From Victivallis lenta (GTDB taxonomy: Bacteria; Verrucomicrobiota; Lentisphaeria; Victivallales; Victivallaceae), in assembly GCF_009695545.1 (NCBI RefSeq), contig NZ_VUNS01000006.1, positions 1 through 64,000 on the forward strand: a stretch of DNA of 64,000 nt, given 5' to 3'. Shown piece after piece: positions 26,301 through 35,391 of the stretch. Below the pieces are notes generated by a model, which was given only the letters and a program-made list of their open reading frames with translations, did no database searches and was not told the origin of the DNA. How positions within the stretch are numbered: the first letter of the stretch is position 1; the number at the start of each line of letters is the position of its first letter. Position numbers and translations under genes: made by a program.

Positions 26301-27358
26301 TCTTCTTTTCCGGTTCGATCGGAGACACGCTGATCTGTCTGCCGTTCCTGCGGGAACTGAGGCGGCGGAATCCGGGTGAAACGATCGCCCTCCTTCATGA
26401 TGATGCCCAGACCGGCTGCCGTGAACTGCTGGAAAACTCCGGTTATATCGACGTGTTTCTGACTTATCACGCCGAATCCGGCCCGGCGGGGAAAATCCGA
26501 CTCTTTTTCCGGCTTTTCCGGCTTTTGCGCCCGTACCGTTTCCGAAAGCTGGTTTATCTGCTGCGGACCCAACGGGGGCTGTCGTTCCGGCTTCGTCGCG
26601 ACATGGCGTTTTTTGGGTTGCTGGGTATTCGGGAATTCGTCGGGATACATCGCTTGTTCGAATTGCCGGAACCGTCCGAAAACGGTGCCCTGCCGATGGT
26701 TCCTCATCATTATGATTTGCTTGCGGAACGTCTGAAAGCGGATGGAATCATTCCGATGGCGGACAGCGATGCCGTTTTCCCTCTCAGTTTCACTCCGGAG
26801 GAACAGGAGAAAGCAGCCGGCTGGAGCCGGAGGCTCCGGAAGGCAGCCGGACATCGGCGTCCCATTGCGGTCGGCATAGGGGGAAACAAGGCGGTCTGCC
26901 GCTGGCCGCTGGAATATTATGCGGAAGTGCTTCGGAGCCTGATTGCCGAAGACAATATTTTTCCTGTTTTCTTCGGAGGGAAAGCGGATGGCGAGAGGAT
27001 CGCTTCCCTGTGTTCGGAATTGCTCTGCGGCGCTTCGGCCTCCAGTTTCGGCAGCCTGAGCTTGCGTGAATGTGTCGGTGCAATGCGCAGCTGTGCCTGG
27101 TATCTCGGCAATGACACCGGCACGCTGCATATGGCGGTGGCGGCCGAATTGAAATGTGTCGCCGTCTATTCGGCACATAACTACCGCGGTCTGTGGTACC
27201 CGTACGGAGACGGTCACCGGGTGCTCCGCTCGTCGGTTCCCTGTGAAGTATGTTTTCGGCAGGAGTGCGGATTCGGGAATCCGCCGCCGTGCTTGCTGGA
27301 TATCAAGCCTGCGGCTGTACTGAAGGAGTGTCGTGCATTGAATGGTGAAATCAGATGA
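26294..27358 (+). CDS. GT9-family glycosyltransferase (heptosyltransferase type)
   Basis: 354 aa. N-terminal FFSGSIGDTLICLPFLREL and C-terminal YLGNDTGTLHMAVAA are the GT9 hallmarks (GDxxxxxP and the (D/N)TGxxH donor site). This family transfers heptose from ADP-heptose to lipopolysaccharide core. With the heptose kinase at 11088 it suggests a heptose in the polymer or its core attachment. Overlaps the previous gene by 7 bases. Confidence 0.82.
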   Translation: MLIFFSGSIGDTLICLPFLRELRRRNPGETIALLHDDAQTGCRELLENSGYIDVFLTYHAESGPAGKIRLFFRLFRLLRPYRFRKLVYLLRTQRGLSFRLRRDMAFFGLLGIREFVGIHRLFELPEPSENGALPMVPHHYDLLAERLKADGIIPMADSDAVFPLSFTPEEQEKAAGWSRRLRKAAGHRRPIAVGIGGNKAVCRWPLEYYAEVLRSLIAEDNIFPVFFGGKADGERIASLCSELLCGASASSFGSLSLRECVGAMRSCAWYLGNDTGTLHMAVAAELKCVAVYSAHNYRGLWYPYGDGHRVLRSSVPCEVCFRQECGFGNPPPCLLDIKPAAVLKECRALNGEIR

Positions 27359-28473
27359 GGAAAATCGCTGTCATCAGCGCCAACCCGGTTGAGTTCTATC
27401 CGCCGCTTCGGAATCTGCTGCGGGACCCCCGCTGGAAGGGGCACCGGGTAACGCTTTACTCCATGCTTTCCCGGAAACGTTCCGGGCTTCAATTTCAAGC
27501 TGACGGTATTCGGTGCGTCCGCACGGTGCAGCGGCGTTCGCGCTTCTCGTGCCTGAATCTTCTGGATCGGTTGTGGTTTTCCTTTCGGGTGTTGGGCGGG
27601 CTGATCATTTCCCGGCCGGATCGGATATTGTACATCGAATCCAATTCGGCGCTGCCGGTATACTGGTACCGGCGGTATTTCAACCGGAAAGTCGGAATCT
27701 TTATCCACTATTATGAATATGCGGAGCCGGAGCAATATGCCCGCGAGCCGTGGAACGGTTACTGCCACGGGAAGGAGTTATATCTCTATGGTTTGCTGAA
27801 CTGGTGTTCGCATTGCAACAGCAGGCGGCTGGAATTTTTCTGCCGGGACTGGGGAGTGCCGCCGGAACTGTCTCACGTCGTGCCGAACTATCCGCCGCGG
27901 GAGTGGCAGGCACACTTCCGGGAGCGCCGGAGCTTTTCCGCTCCCCTGAAGGCCGTCTACATCGGGAGTCTCTCCAATGATACGATGTATGTTCGTGAAT
28001 TCGCGGCATTCGTGATGGCGCAGGGGGGCCGGATTCACTGGGATATTTTCGCATTCAATCACGATGGCGAAACCCGCCGTGAACTTGAAGAACTCGGCTG
28101 CCCCTGGATCCGCTTTTTTCCGGAAGGTGTCGAATACGACAGAATTCCGGCGCTGCTGGACGGATATGATGTCGGTATTCTGCTGTACCGTGGACATTCC
28201 ATGAATTACCGTTACAACGAGACCAATAAATTCTACGAATACCTGATCTGCGGCCTGGATGTGTGGTTCCCCTCCTCCATGTTGTTGCTGCACGGTTATC
28301 AGAAGAGGGGGACTTTCCCCTGTGTAACCATGGCGGATTTCGGAGAGTTGAAGTCGTTCGACTGGGAATGTGCGGCATCGCACGAGGGTGTGCCGTGCCG
28401 GAAGCCGTTGTTTGCGGCGGAGGACGCGAACAGTCAGTTGATTGCCGCACTTACGGCAGGGAGGGGCAGATGA
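27355..28473 (+). CDS. Putative GT-B glycosyltransferase
   Basis: 372 aa. Rossmann-like opening (KIAVISANPVEFYPPLRNLL), YIESNSALPVYWYRR, then a C-terminal half with KAVYIGSLSNDTMYVREF and YNETNKFYEYLICGLDVW, where the FYEYL glutamate matches GT4-type donor sites. Overlaps both neighbours by 4 bases. Specificity unknown. Confidence 0.7.
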   Translation: MRKIAVISANPVEFYPPLRNLLRDPRWKGHRVTLYSMLSRKRSGLQFQADGIRCVRTVQRRSRFSCLNLLDRLWFSFRVLGGLIISRPDRILYIESNSALPVYWYRRYFNRKVGIFIHYYEYAEPEQYAREPWNGYCHGKELYLYGLLNWCSHCNSRRLEFFCRDWGVPPELSHVVPNYPPREWQAHFRERRSFSAPLKAVYIGSLSNDTMYVREFAAFVMAQGGRIHWDIFAFNHDGETRRELEELGCPWIRFFPEGVEYDRIPALLDGYDVGILLYRGHSMNYRYNETNKFYEYLICGLDVWFPSSMLLLHGYQKRGTFPCVTMADFGELKSFDWECAASHEGVPCRKPLFAAEDANSQLIAALTAGRGR

Positions 28474-29516
28474 GGAAGCGGCGTCCGATTATCGTGAGCC
28501 CGTCCGGAAATCTCTACGGCAGTGAGAAGGTTCTGCTGGATTTTCTCGCCACGGCGGAAGAGGATTATGAAATATATCTGCCGGAAGGACGGCTTCGAAG
28601 GAGAATCGCCGGGCAGTTGCCGCAGGTCCGGCTCCGGGTTTTCAGCCGTGTACAGCTATTGTATCCGGAATTGTTCCTCCGGATGATTTTTTCGAGCCGG
28701 AGGTTTCTCTACTGTAATGAGGGCGGGCATATCCGCCGTATCGGACTGCTCGCCCGGCTGCTGCCGCACAAGCGCTTCTTCGTGCATCTGCGCATTGCAG
28801 AGGACTGCGGCCCGGCCCGGCTGCGGAATCTTCCGGACAATGTCACTTTGATCGTCGTGTCTGATTATCTCATGGGACTCCTGCCTGAAATGGTCCGGGC
28901 GAAAAGCGTCCGGCTTCACGATCCGTATCTGGCGTCCGGCCGAAAAGGGGATTCGGGCCGGTTTCGGATGTCGCCGCTGCCGAAAATCGGCGTTGTCGGC
29001 AGAGTGACCCGCACAAAAGGACTGCAGGAACTGGCTGGCTTGACGGACTACGCGGAGGCGCACGGAACTGAATTGGAAATCCATCTCTTCGGCAGTTTCG
29101 ATCCGACGGAAGAGGCGGTTTGTGCTTTTCGGCGGAAGATGGAGTGTTACCGCTTTGTCCGCATCGTCTTTGAAGGTTTCGTCGAACACATGGAGGCGGC
29201 TTACGATTCGATGGATGTCATCTGGCATTTCAGTCTGACCGAGCCACTGGGCAGGATTTTCTTTGAGGCGCTGGATTCCGGAACATTTTTTACCGGTTTC
29301 GATTCCGGCGGAATCGGCGAGATCGGGCATGAACTCGGATTATCCGGTTTTCTGGTGGAATACGGAGAGGGCTGGGAGAAGCGTTTCCTCGCTTCCCTGA
29401 AACGGCTGCACGGGCAGGATGCGCACAAGGCATTCTGCCGTGCCGCGAAAAAAATGCAGGAGGCGTTTTCTCCTTCGGGATATGCCCGTGCATTGGAGAC
29501 TCTGTTCAAAAAATGA
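28470..29516 (+). CDS. GT4-like glycosyltransferase
   Basis: 348 aa. IVSPSGNLYGSEKVLLDFL at the N-terminus (glycine-rich acceptor loop), IGVVGRVTRTKGLQELAGL in the donor domain and TEPLGRIFFEALDSGTFF near the end, the E-x7-E motif of GT4. The ATG at 28470 follows GGAGGGG and overlaps the previous stop; upstream frame is spurious. The stop overlaps the wzy-like start by 4 bases. Confidence 0.75.
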   Translation: MRKRRPIIVSPSGNLYGSEKVLLDFLATAEEDYEIYLPEGRLRRRIAGQLPQVRLRVFSRVQLLYPELFLRMIFSSRRFLYCNEGGHIRRIGLLARLLPHKRFFVHLRIAEDCGPARLRNLPDNVTLIVVSDYLMGLLPEMVRAKSVRLHDPYLASGRKGDSGRFRMSPLPKIGVVGRVTRTKGLQELAGLTDYAEAHGTELEIHLFGSFDPTEEAVCAFRRKMECYRFVRIVFEGFVEHMEAAYDSMDVIWHFSLTEPLGRIFFEALDSGTFFTGFDSGGIGEIGHELGLSGFLVEYGEGWEKRFLASLKRLHGQDAHKAFCRAAKKMQEAFSPSGYARALETLFKK

Positions 29517-30865
29517 ACGAGAAGAAATACACCCTGATTTTGCTCGCCTCGTCCCTGCTTGCGGGAGGAGTGACGGAAAGCTGGGCCGTTCTCGGAATCG
29601 GCTGGGCTGTGTGGGCTGCGGTGGTATTCAGCATACGGTGGGGAGAGAGAATTCCAGTGCTGGAGCTGGCGCAAATGCTCGCCGGGCTGCAATGGATCAT
29701 TGCGCCGATTCTGATCTACCATTTGCCGGATGTGGAAAAATATCCGATGGAGATCCCTCAGGCATATTATCTGTCGATTGTGGTGCCGGCTTACCTCTGT
29801 TTCTGCTTCGGGATCACGCTCTTCAATGTACCGGTCCGCTATTTGCCCGCGCTTCAGGAGAAACCGGAGTTTTTGAAGGTGCTGCTGGCGGCGGCTGCAA
29901 TCGGTTACGGGCTGGGGCTGACACCGCTTGCAGGCAGTACGTTTCCGCATATGCTGAGTGAATTGCTGGGCTGCTCCGTTATTTTCGCCATGTACCGGTG
30001 TTCGAAGCGGACGGCGTGGATTCTGTTTGGTATATTCGTTTTCCTGCTTCTGCTGGAAAGCCTTTCCTGGGGTGGCTTTCATGCGCTGCTGATCTGGTTT
30101 TTCTGGCTTGGCAGCTTTCTGCTGCACAGGATCGGAGCTTCCCGCAAAACCGTTCTGGCCTCTCTTGTCTTGGCCGTGCTGGCCGTTTCCGTGTTTCAGG
30201 GAGTCAAATGGCAGTACCGGGATGCCGAGCGCTCCGGTTCCCTGAGGGACTGGATTTTGTTTGCCGGCATGAGCGAGGACTGGCTGACTGACGGGAAACT
30301 CCGATCGACTCTTCAGGATGAAGACTTTCTTCTCCGCTTTAATCAGGGATGGCATATCAGCCAGGTGATCATTTATATGGATGTTACCGGGAATTATCTG
30401 CGGGGTTCGAGCATTGCGGATTCAGTTGGTGCAATTCTTTTACCGCGTTATCTGTTTCCGGACAAGCGCCGGGGCGGCGGGGCTGAGAATTTCAGAACGA
30501 TGACCTTCCACGAGCTGGTCGGTGGAACGAGCATGAATGTCTCCTATGTCGGAGAAGGTTACGGCAACTGGGGGAAATCCGGCTGCAGTTTGTTTCTCCT
30601 CGGTGTCGGTTGCCTGTTGGGGCTGGCGCTGAGGCTTGTCAAGTGGATGAATGAAAAAGACGGCTTCTATTTTTACTTCATCCCGGTTTTGTTCTTTTTC
30701 GGTGTCAAGGCGGAGGGGGATTTCATGATGACGTTCGGCCAGTTCTTCAAGCTGTTCCTGATTGCATGGGTTCTGATCCGGTTATTTGGACGGCGCTTCG
30801 TAAATTGCGGAGACGGCGGGGGGAGGCGGCGACATGTGCCGGAGAGCCTTCGGCTGAAGGGGTGA
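29513..30865 (+). CDS. wzy: Candidate O-antigen/capsule polymerase (Wzy-like)
   Basis: 450 aa with about 10 predicted membrane helices and a large non-membrane loop (about residues 235-345) between late helices, the topology expected for Wzy polymerases, which share little sequence. Short clusters such as GLTPLAGSTFPHML and GTSMNVSYVGEGYGNWG lie in or near loops. It is the only polytopic protein of this kind in the locus besides Wzx and the broken GT-C, which supports the assignment. Confidence 0.65.
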   Translation: MNEKKYTLILLASSLLAGGVTESWAVLGIGWAVWAAVVFSIRWGERIPVLELAQMLAGLQWIIAPILIYHLPDVEKYPMEIPQAYYLSIVVPAYLCFCFGITLFNVPVRYLPALQEKPEFLKVLLAAAAIGYGLGLTPLAGSTFPHMLSELLGCSVIFAMYRCSKRTAWILFGIFVFLLLLESLSWGGFHALLIWFFWLGSFLLHRIGASRKTVLASLVLAVLAVSVFQGVKWQYRDAERSGSLRDWILFAGMSEDWLTDGKLRSTLQDEDFLLRFNQGWHISQVIIYMDVTGNYLRGSSIADSVGAILLPRYLFPDKRRGGGAENFRTMTFHELVGGTSMNVSYVGEGYGNWGKSGCSLFLLGVGCLLGLALRLVKWMNEKDGFYFYFIPVLFFFGVKAEGDFMMTFGQFFKLFLIAWVLIRLFGRRFVNCGDGGGRRRHVPESLRLKG

Positions 30866-30904
30866 AGTGAATCGGGAAGACCGGCAGAAGAGGGAGATAC
30901 ATTC

Positions 30905-32035
30905 ATGCGAGTTATTGAATTGGTTGCCAGCATCCGGAGCGAATACGGCGGTCCGGCCTATACGGTACCGGCGCTCGCTTCCGCATTGAGGCGGGCGGGC
31001 GTGGAGGTGGAACTGCACACACTGGCTGCCCCGGAAAAGATCGACTGCGGTGTTCCGGTAACGGTACATCCGCTGATACGGGGGATTCCTGCATTTGCGG
31101 GATACTCTGCCGGTTTGTACGGGCAGTTGCAGATGCTTAGCCGGGACTCGAATATCATTCACAGTCATCTGCTGTGGACGGCATTGAATATCCTGCCGGA
31201 ATTTGCCCGCCGTGGCCGGAATTGCCGCCATGTGATTTCTCCGAGGGGAACTTTAAGCCGGACCGCCATGGGGATGAAGTCCTGGCGGAAGGCTGCCAGT
31301 CTGCGGCTCGGTCAGTGGAGCGCGCTGGAGCATGCGGATCTGTTCCATGCCACAAGCGATATGGAATACGAGGATATCCGCCGGATGGGACTTCGTCAGC
31401 CTGTTGCCGTCCTTCCGAACGGTATCGAATTGCCGCAGTTTTCGGAGGCGAAACGGCGGCCGGCTTGCCGGACTTTGCTCTATTTCGGGCGGTATCATCC
31501 GATCAAGGGGATCGAGATGCTGCTTTCCGCCTGGAAGAAGCTTTCTCTGCGTCATCCGGAGTGGCGGCTGCGTTTGGTCGGCCCCTGCAATGCCTATGCG
31601 GAGGAACTGAAAAAAGCGGCTGAAAAATGCCGATTGCCGCGGGTCGAATTCTGTGGCGAATTGAAAGGTGCCCGGAAAATCGAGGCTTACCGGGAGGCTT
31701 CTCTGTTCGTTCTGCCGAGTTTTTCCGAGAATTTCGGCGTTACAGTGGCGGAGGCGCTTGCCTGCGGCACGCCGGCGGTCACTACGACCGGGACTCCGTG
31801 GAAACAACTGGAGGAGCACGGCTGCGGCCGCTGCGTCCCCGCCGGCGAGGAGCCGCTGACCGGGGCATTGGATTGGCTTATGTCGTGCGGGGACGACGAG
31901 CTGGCGGCAATGGGCGAACGTGGCCGAAGCTGGATGGAGGAATTTAACTGGACGCATATCGGGGAACGCATGAAAACTATTTACGGCTGGCTCTGCTGCG
32001 GCGGAGACAGGCCGGATGAGGTTCGTCCCGATTGA
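30905..32035 (+). CDS. GT4-family glycosyltransferase
   Basis: 376 aa. Classic GT4: VIELVASIRSEYGGPAYTVPALASAL, HSHLLWT, ISPRGTLS, TLLYFGRYHPIKGIEMLL and the donor-site SENFGVTVAEALACGTPAV with both E-x7-E glutamates. A GGGAG site precedes the ATG. It follows the polymerase after a 39-base gap. Confidence 0.88.
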   Translation: MRVIELVASIRSEYGGPAYTVPALASALRRAGVEVELHTLAAPEKIDCGVPVTVHPLIRGIPAFAGYSAGLYGQLQMLSRDSNIIHSHLLWTALNILPEFARRGRNCRHVISPRGTLSRTAMGMKSWRKAASLRLGQWSALEHADLFHATSDMEYEDIRRMGLRQPVAVLPNGIELPQFSEAKRRPACRTLLYFGRYHPIKGIEMLLSAWKKLSLRHPEWRLRLVGPCNAYAEELKKAAEKCRLPRVEFCGELKGARKIEAYREASLFVLPSFSENFGVTVAEALACGTPAVTTTGTPWKQLEEHGCGRCVPAGEEPLTGALDWLMSCGDDELAAMGERGRSWMEEFNWTHIGERMKTIYGWLCCGGDRPDEVRPD

Positions 32036-32052
32036 CGGCAAGAGATGGATGA

Positions 32053-32667
32053 ATGATGCTTAAACATATCAGCTACAGATTATTCTGGTTCAAGAAAGCA
32101 TTGGTTACCGTGAGTGGTACCCTTCTGGGCACTTTGCGGCTCTATCTCTGGGGCGCGAAGCTGAAGGGGCTGGTGAAATGCGTCGGCCTGCCGTATGTGG
32201 AGTTCTCTCCTGCCGGGTGTGTCCGGATAGGCCGGGCGTGTTGTCTGCGCTCCGCCCGTTGTTCGAATATTGCCGGAATTGACCTGCCGGTTACGCTGGG
32301 GGTATTGCAGAAAGGGAAGCTGGAGATTGGCGATCAGTGCGGAATCAGCGCTTCCGTGATCGTGGCAGAGGAGTCCGTCATAATCGGTGACCGGGTTATG
32401 ATCGGCGTAAACTGCCGTATTGCGGATACGGATTTTCATCCGCTGGATCTGAAATCGCGCGCCGTTCCGCATTCCCGCGGAAAAACGGCTCCGGTTGTGA
32501 TCGGCAGCGATGTTTTCATCGGTATGAACTGTATCGTCCTGAAGGGAGTTTCCATCGGCTGCGGGAGCGTGATCGCAGCCGGCAGTGTGGTGACGAAATC
32601 AATTCCTCCTCATGTCATGGCAGGGGGCAATCCTGCCAGAGTTTTACGGAGTTTGGGGCCGGAATAA
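32053..32667 (+). CDS. Hexapeptide acyltransferase (WcaF/colanic-acid type)
   Basis: 204 aa. A short hydrophobic N-terminal stretch (about 8-35) precedes beta-helix repeats (LEIGDQCGISASVIVAEESVIIGDRVMIGVNCRIADTDFHP split by a loop; VVIGSDVFIGMNCIVLKGVSIGCGSVIAAGSVVTK). The TDFHP/HPLD loop histidine is typical of the catalytic histidine in this family. Likely O-acetylates the glycan. The stop shares one base with the next start. Confidence 0.82.
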   Translation: MMLKHISYRLFWFKKALVTVSGTLLGTLRLYLWGAKLKGLVKCVGLPYVEFSPAGCVRIGRACCLRSARCSNIAGIDLPVTLGVLQKGKLEIGDQCGISASVIVAEESVIIGDRVMIGVNCRIADTDFHPLDLKSRAVPHSRGKTAPVVIGSDVFIGMNCIVLKGVSIGCGSVIAAGSVVTKSIPPHVMAGGNPARVLRSLGPE

Positions 32668-33863
32668 TGCGTATTCTTCTGATTTATCACTTCTTCCAGC
32701 CTGACCCGGTAATTTCGGCGCGGCTGTTTGCGGAGCTGGCGGAGGAGCTGGAGCATGCGGGGCACCGGGTGACGGTGTTCACGGGCAATCGGCTGATCCG
32801 GTCGGATGAGAAGCTGCCGCCGCGGGAGGAGTGGAACGGTGTGGAGATCCGGCGCTTCTCCCGGCCGAACTTTTCGCAGGGGAGCAATGTCGGACGGCTG
32901 TTCAACTCCGGAATCCTCCAGCTGAAATGGCTGTGCGGATTCTTCCGGCGGAGAAGAGAGTTTGACGCGGTACTCGTCGGGACCGATCCGCAGTTCGCAT
33001 ATCTGATGTTTCCGCTTCTGCGGCTGATGAATCGGCGCATCCGGTTGATCCACTGGGCGTTCGATCTGTATCCGGAGGCGATTCTGGTGAACTCCCCGGC
33101 ATGGATGAAACGGCTGGCCGCCCTGACGAAACCGTTCGTGCCGTGGGCTTACCGCCGGGTTGACGCGATGGTTGACATCGGGGAATGCATGCGGAAGCGG
33201 CTTCAGACGTACGGTCACGGGGCCGAATGTGCGACGTTGACGCCGTGGGCGCTGGCGGAACCGTCGGAGGTTCCGGAATCCGATCCGGACGTGCGGCGCG
33301 AGTTGTTCGGTGAGGCGAAGATCGGACTGCTCTATTCCGGCACGGTCGGTTATGCCCACGATCTTGGCCCGTTCATCGGGCTGGCGCGGGAGTGCCGCCG
33401 CCGTGGAATCGACGCGGCCTTCTGTTTCGCCGGTTACGGCAATCAGTACAAGGTGCAGCTTGCGCAGCTCACAAAGGAGGATACGAATATCCGCCTGGCC
33501 GGATTTGCTTCCGAAGCGGAACTCGAAAGACGGCTGGCCGCGGCGGACATCCATCTGATCAGCCTGCGCCGGGGATGGGAGGGCATCGTGGTTCCGTCGA
33601 AGTTTTTCGGCGCCCTGGCCATCGGCCGCCCGGTGTTGTTTTCGGGGCCGGAAGAAAGCTGCATCGCCCGCTGGATCGCCGATGAGAAGCTGGGGTGTGT
33701 CCTGGACGATGCTTCGGAGGCGGCGCTGCACTTCATCCGGGAGCTGGGGAACAAGCCGGAAGTGCTGGAACAGGCGCGGAATCACGCCTGGCGCATCTAT
33801 CGCGAGAAATTCAGCCGAACCGCCGTCTGTTCCCGCTGGCTCCGCTTATTGGCGGAGAGGTGA
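32667..33863 (+). CDS. GT4-family glycosyltransferase (WbuB-like)
   Basis: 398 aa. ILLIYHFFQPDPVISARLFAEL is the WbuB/WcaI-type opening (usually YFxP), followed by GVEIRRF, WAFDLYPEAI and GLLYSGTVGYAHDLGPFI, and the late FAGYGNQ and VPSKFFGALAIGRPVLF. WbuB-type enzymes often add fucose or FucNAc derivatives, which would suit the gmd/fcl pair, but this is inference. Confidence 0.83.
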   Translation: MRILLIYHFFQPDPVISARLFAELAEELEHAGHRVTVFTGNRLIRSDEKLPPREEWNGVEIRRFSRPNFSQGSNVGRLFNSGILQLKWLCGFFRRRREFDAVLVGTDPQFAYLMFPLLRLMNRRIRLIHWAFDLYPEAILVNSPAWMKRLAALTKPFVPWAYRRVDAMVDIGECMRKRLQTYGHGAECATLTPWALAEPSEVPESDPDVRRELFGEAKIGLLYSGTVGYAHDLGPFIGLARECRRRGIDAAFCFAGYGNQYKVQLAQLTKEDTNIRLAGFASEAELERRLAAADIHLISLRRGWEGIVVPSKFFGALAIGRPVLFSGPEESCIARWIADEKLGCVLDDASEAALHFIRELGNKPEVLEQARNHAWRIYREKFSRTAVCSRWLRLLAER

Positions 33864-33869
33864 AGCGCA

Positions 33870-34370
33870 ATGATTGATTTTCTCTCCCCTGGCTGGGGAT
33901 TCGTGTTGTATCCGCTGTTCGGCTGCTGCCTGTCGGTGCTGCTGACGCGGGTCTGTATTCGTGTGCTGCCGCGCCTGGCTATGTGGACAAGCCGGCCGGC
34001 ACATGTTTCGGTTTCCTGCGCTGCAACTTCCTGCCTGCGCAGATTTTCTTCGGGGATTCCGTCAGCACGCTCCTCGGGCTGATCTTCGTGATTATCGGGC
34101 TTTCGACCGTCGACCGTGCGGTAATCGCCGCTTCGCTGCTGCTGCGGCTTTCCTGTGTTCGGCGGCAGCCGGCAGCTCGGGGAGGTCTATGAGAAGCAGC
34201 CGTTCGACAAGCTGCTGGTCACCACCCGCGGCGACGATCCGGAGAAGATGCGGCAGCTTGCGGAATTCTGCCGCCGCCGCCGCGTCATCCTGAGCAAACT
34301 GGTCATCGGCGAAGAAACGGTATCGGAGAGCGATCGGCAAATCGCCGGAAAATTTCCCGGAAGGTGTTGA
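33870..34370 (+). pseudogene. Decayed WecA/MraY-like initiating sugar-phosphate transferase
   Basis: Three pieces of one family are spread over two frames. 33870-33970 encodes a first membrane helix (VLYPLFGCCLSVLLTRVCIRVLP). After a frameshift, 33980-34130 encodes GYVDKPAG fused directly to FLRCNFLPAQIFFGDSVSTLLGL, which matches the WecA pattern NFxPAxIFMGDSGS and means that most of the central domain is deleted. 34155-34370 then encodes a soluble tail (FDKLLVTTRGDDPEKMRQLAEFCRRR). A ribosome site (GAGAGGTGAAG) still precedes the original ATG. It was probably the last gene of the operon and the enzyme that started each repeat unit on undecaprenyl phosphate. Confidence 0.7.
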
Positions 34371-34395
34371 CAGTCCGGGAGGCGACAGCTATATT
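34367..34395 (+). promoter_or_regulatory. Strong sigma-70 promoter
   Basis: TTGACA (34367-34372), 17-base spacer, TATATT (34390-34395), followed by AGGAGGG and an ATG at 34420. The leader would be under 20 bases. This promoter separates the next two genes from the polysaccharide operon; it lies at the end of the decayed wecA. Confidence 0.75.
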
Positions 34396-34419
34396 CCTGA
34401 CGGTTCAGGAGGGAATATC

Positions 34420-35391
34420 ATGAGATGGATCAAACTGATTGTTTTACTGGTCCTTTCTGCGGTCGGCGCGCGTGCGGCGGAGTTGTTCGACTGCATTCCG
34501 GAGCAGGCGGCGCTGGCGGTGCGGATGCGCACGGCGCGGTTTTTCGCGGCGGAGCCGCTGCGCGCCCTGACCGAGTCCGGGGATGTGAGCCGCATCCGCG
34601 AGGAGCTGGCGCTGATTCCGTGGAATGGCGGCCTGCCTGATGCGGTATTGCTCTATTTCGGCGCGACGCAGAGTTATGCTGTGCTGGTCGAATGCCGGAC
34701 GGAACCGGAGGAGCTGAAACGGAAAATCCTCCGGAAATATGAGAAAAATCCGAATGTTTCCCTCCGGCAGTTGACGGAGCGCGGTTTCCCTGTCTTGCGC
34801 CTGAGTTTCACCCGTCCCGACAAACCGGGCCGGATCAAGAACTACGATCTGGTCCGGCTCGCCGATGACGTCGTGCTGATGGCGGGCAACCGGAATCCGA
34901 CGCCGTGGGAGACGCTCGACCGCCGTTACTCCTCCGCGATGGGCCGGCAGCTGCGGCAGGCGCCGGAGGCTCTGCTGCTGTTCGGAGTCTGCGACGATCC
35001 GGGCAAGCTTGGAATCGACCCGCTGGGTATGACCCGTCGGATGCGCTCGTTCTCATTCTCCGTCTTCGCCGATGCGGGGCGCGGCATTGAGCTGGCGGCC
35101 GAAGTTCAAGGCACGGATTCCGCTGCCGCGCAGGGGCTGAACACACAGTTCACGCTCTTTTCGCGGCTGCTGTTCGGCGCTTTTTTCGGCGCATACCCGG
35201 ATCTGATGCGGCGCTGCAGTTCCGCCGTGAAGCTGACGGTGCAGCAGGAGACGCTGCATCTCTCCGCAAATTTCTCCCCGGAGACGCTCGCCGAAATCCG
35301 CACATGTTACGTGAATGATTCCGACCGTTTCAACCGGACGCTCGAAAGCAGCCTGATTTCCGGAGGCAGTGGAAAAAATGGAAAAAAATGA
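34420..35391 (+). CDS. Exported protein of unknown function
   Basis: 323 aa. Signal peptide 1-19 (IKLIVLLVLSAVGARA, cleavage before AELFD). The mature part has no family I recognise; it alternates strands and helices (LRALTESGDVSRIREELALI, VLLYFGATQSYAVLVECRTE) and resembles the large exported proteins that PVC bacteria make in which two similar halves are compared against thresholds. No cysteine pairs or catalytic motif are evident. It overlaps the next gene by 14 bases and has its own strong promoter, so the pair is probably expressed constitutively. Confidence 0.7.
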   Translation: MRWIKLIVLLVLSAVGARAAELFDCIPEQAALAVRMRTARFFAAEPLRALTESGDVSRIREELALIPWNGGLPDAVLLYFGATQSYAVLVECRTEPEELKRKILRKYEKNPNVSLRQLTERGFPVLRLSFTRPDKPGRIKNYDLVRLADDVVLMAGNRNPTPWETLDRRYSSAMGRQLRQAPEALLLFGVCDDPGKLGIDPLGMTRRMRSFSFSVFADAGRGIELAAEVQGTDSAAAQGLNTQFTLFSRLLFGAFFGAYPDLMRRCSSAVKLTVQQETLHLSANFSPETLAEIRTCYVNDSDRFNRTLESSLISGGSGKNGKK

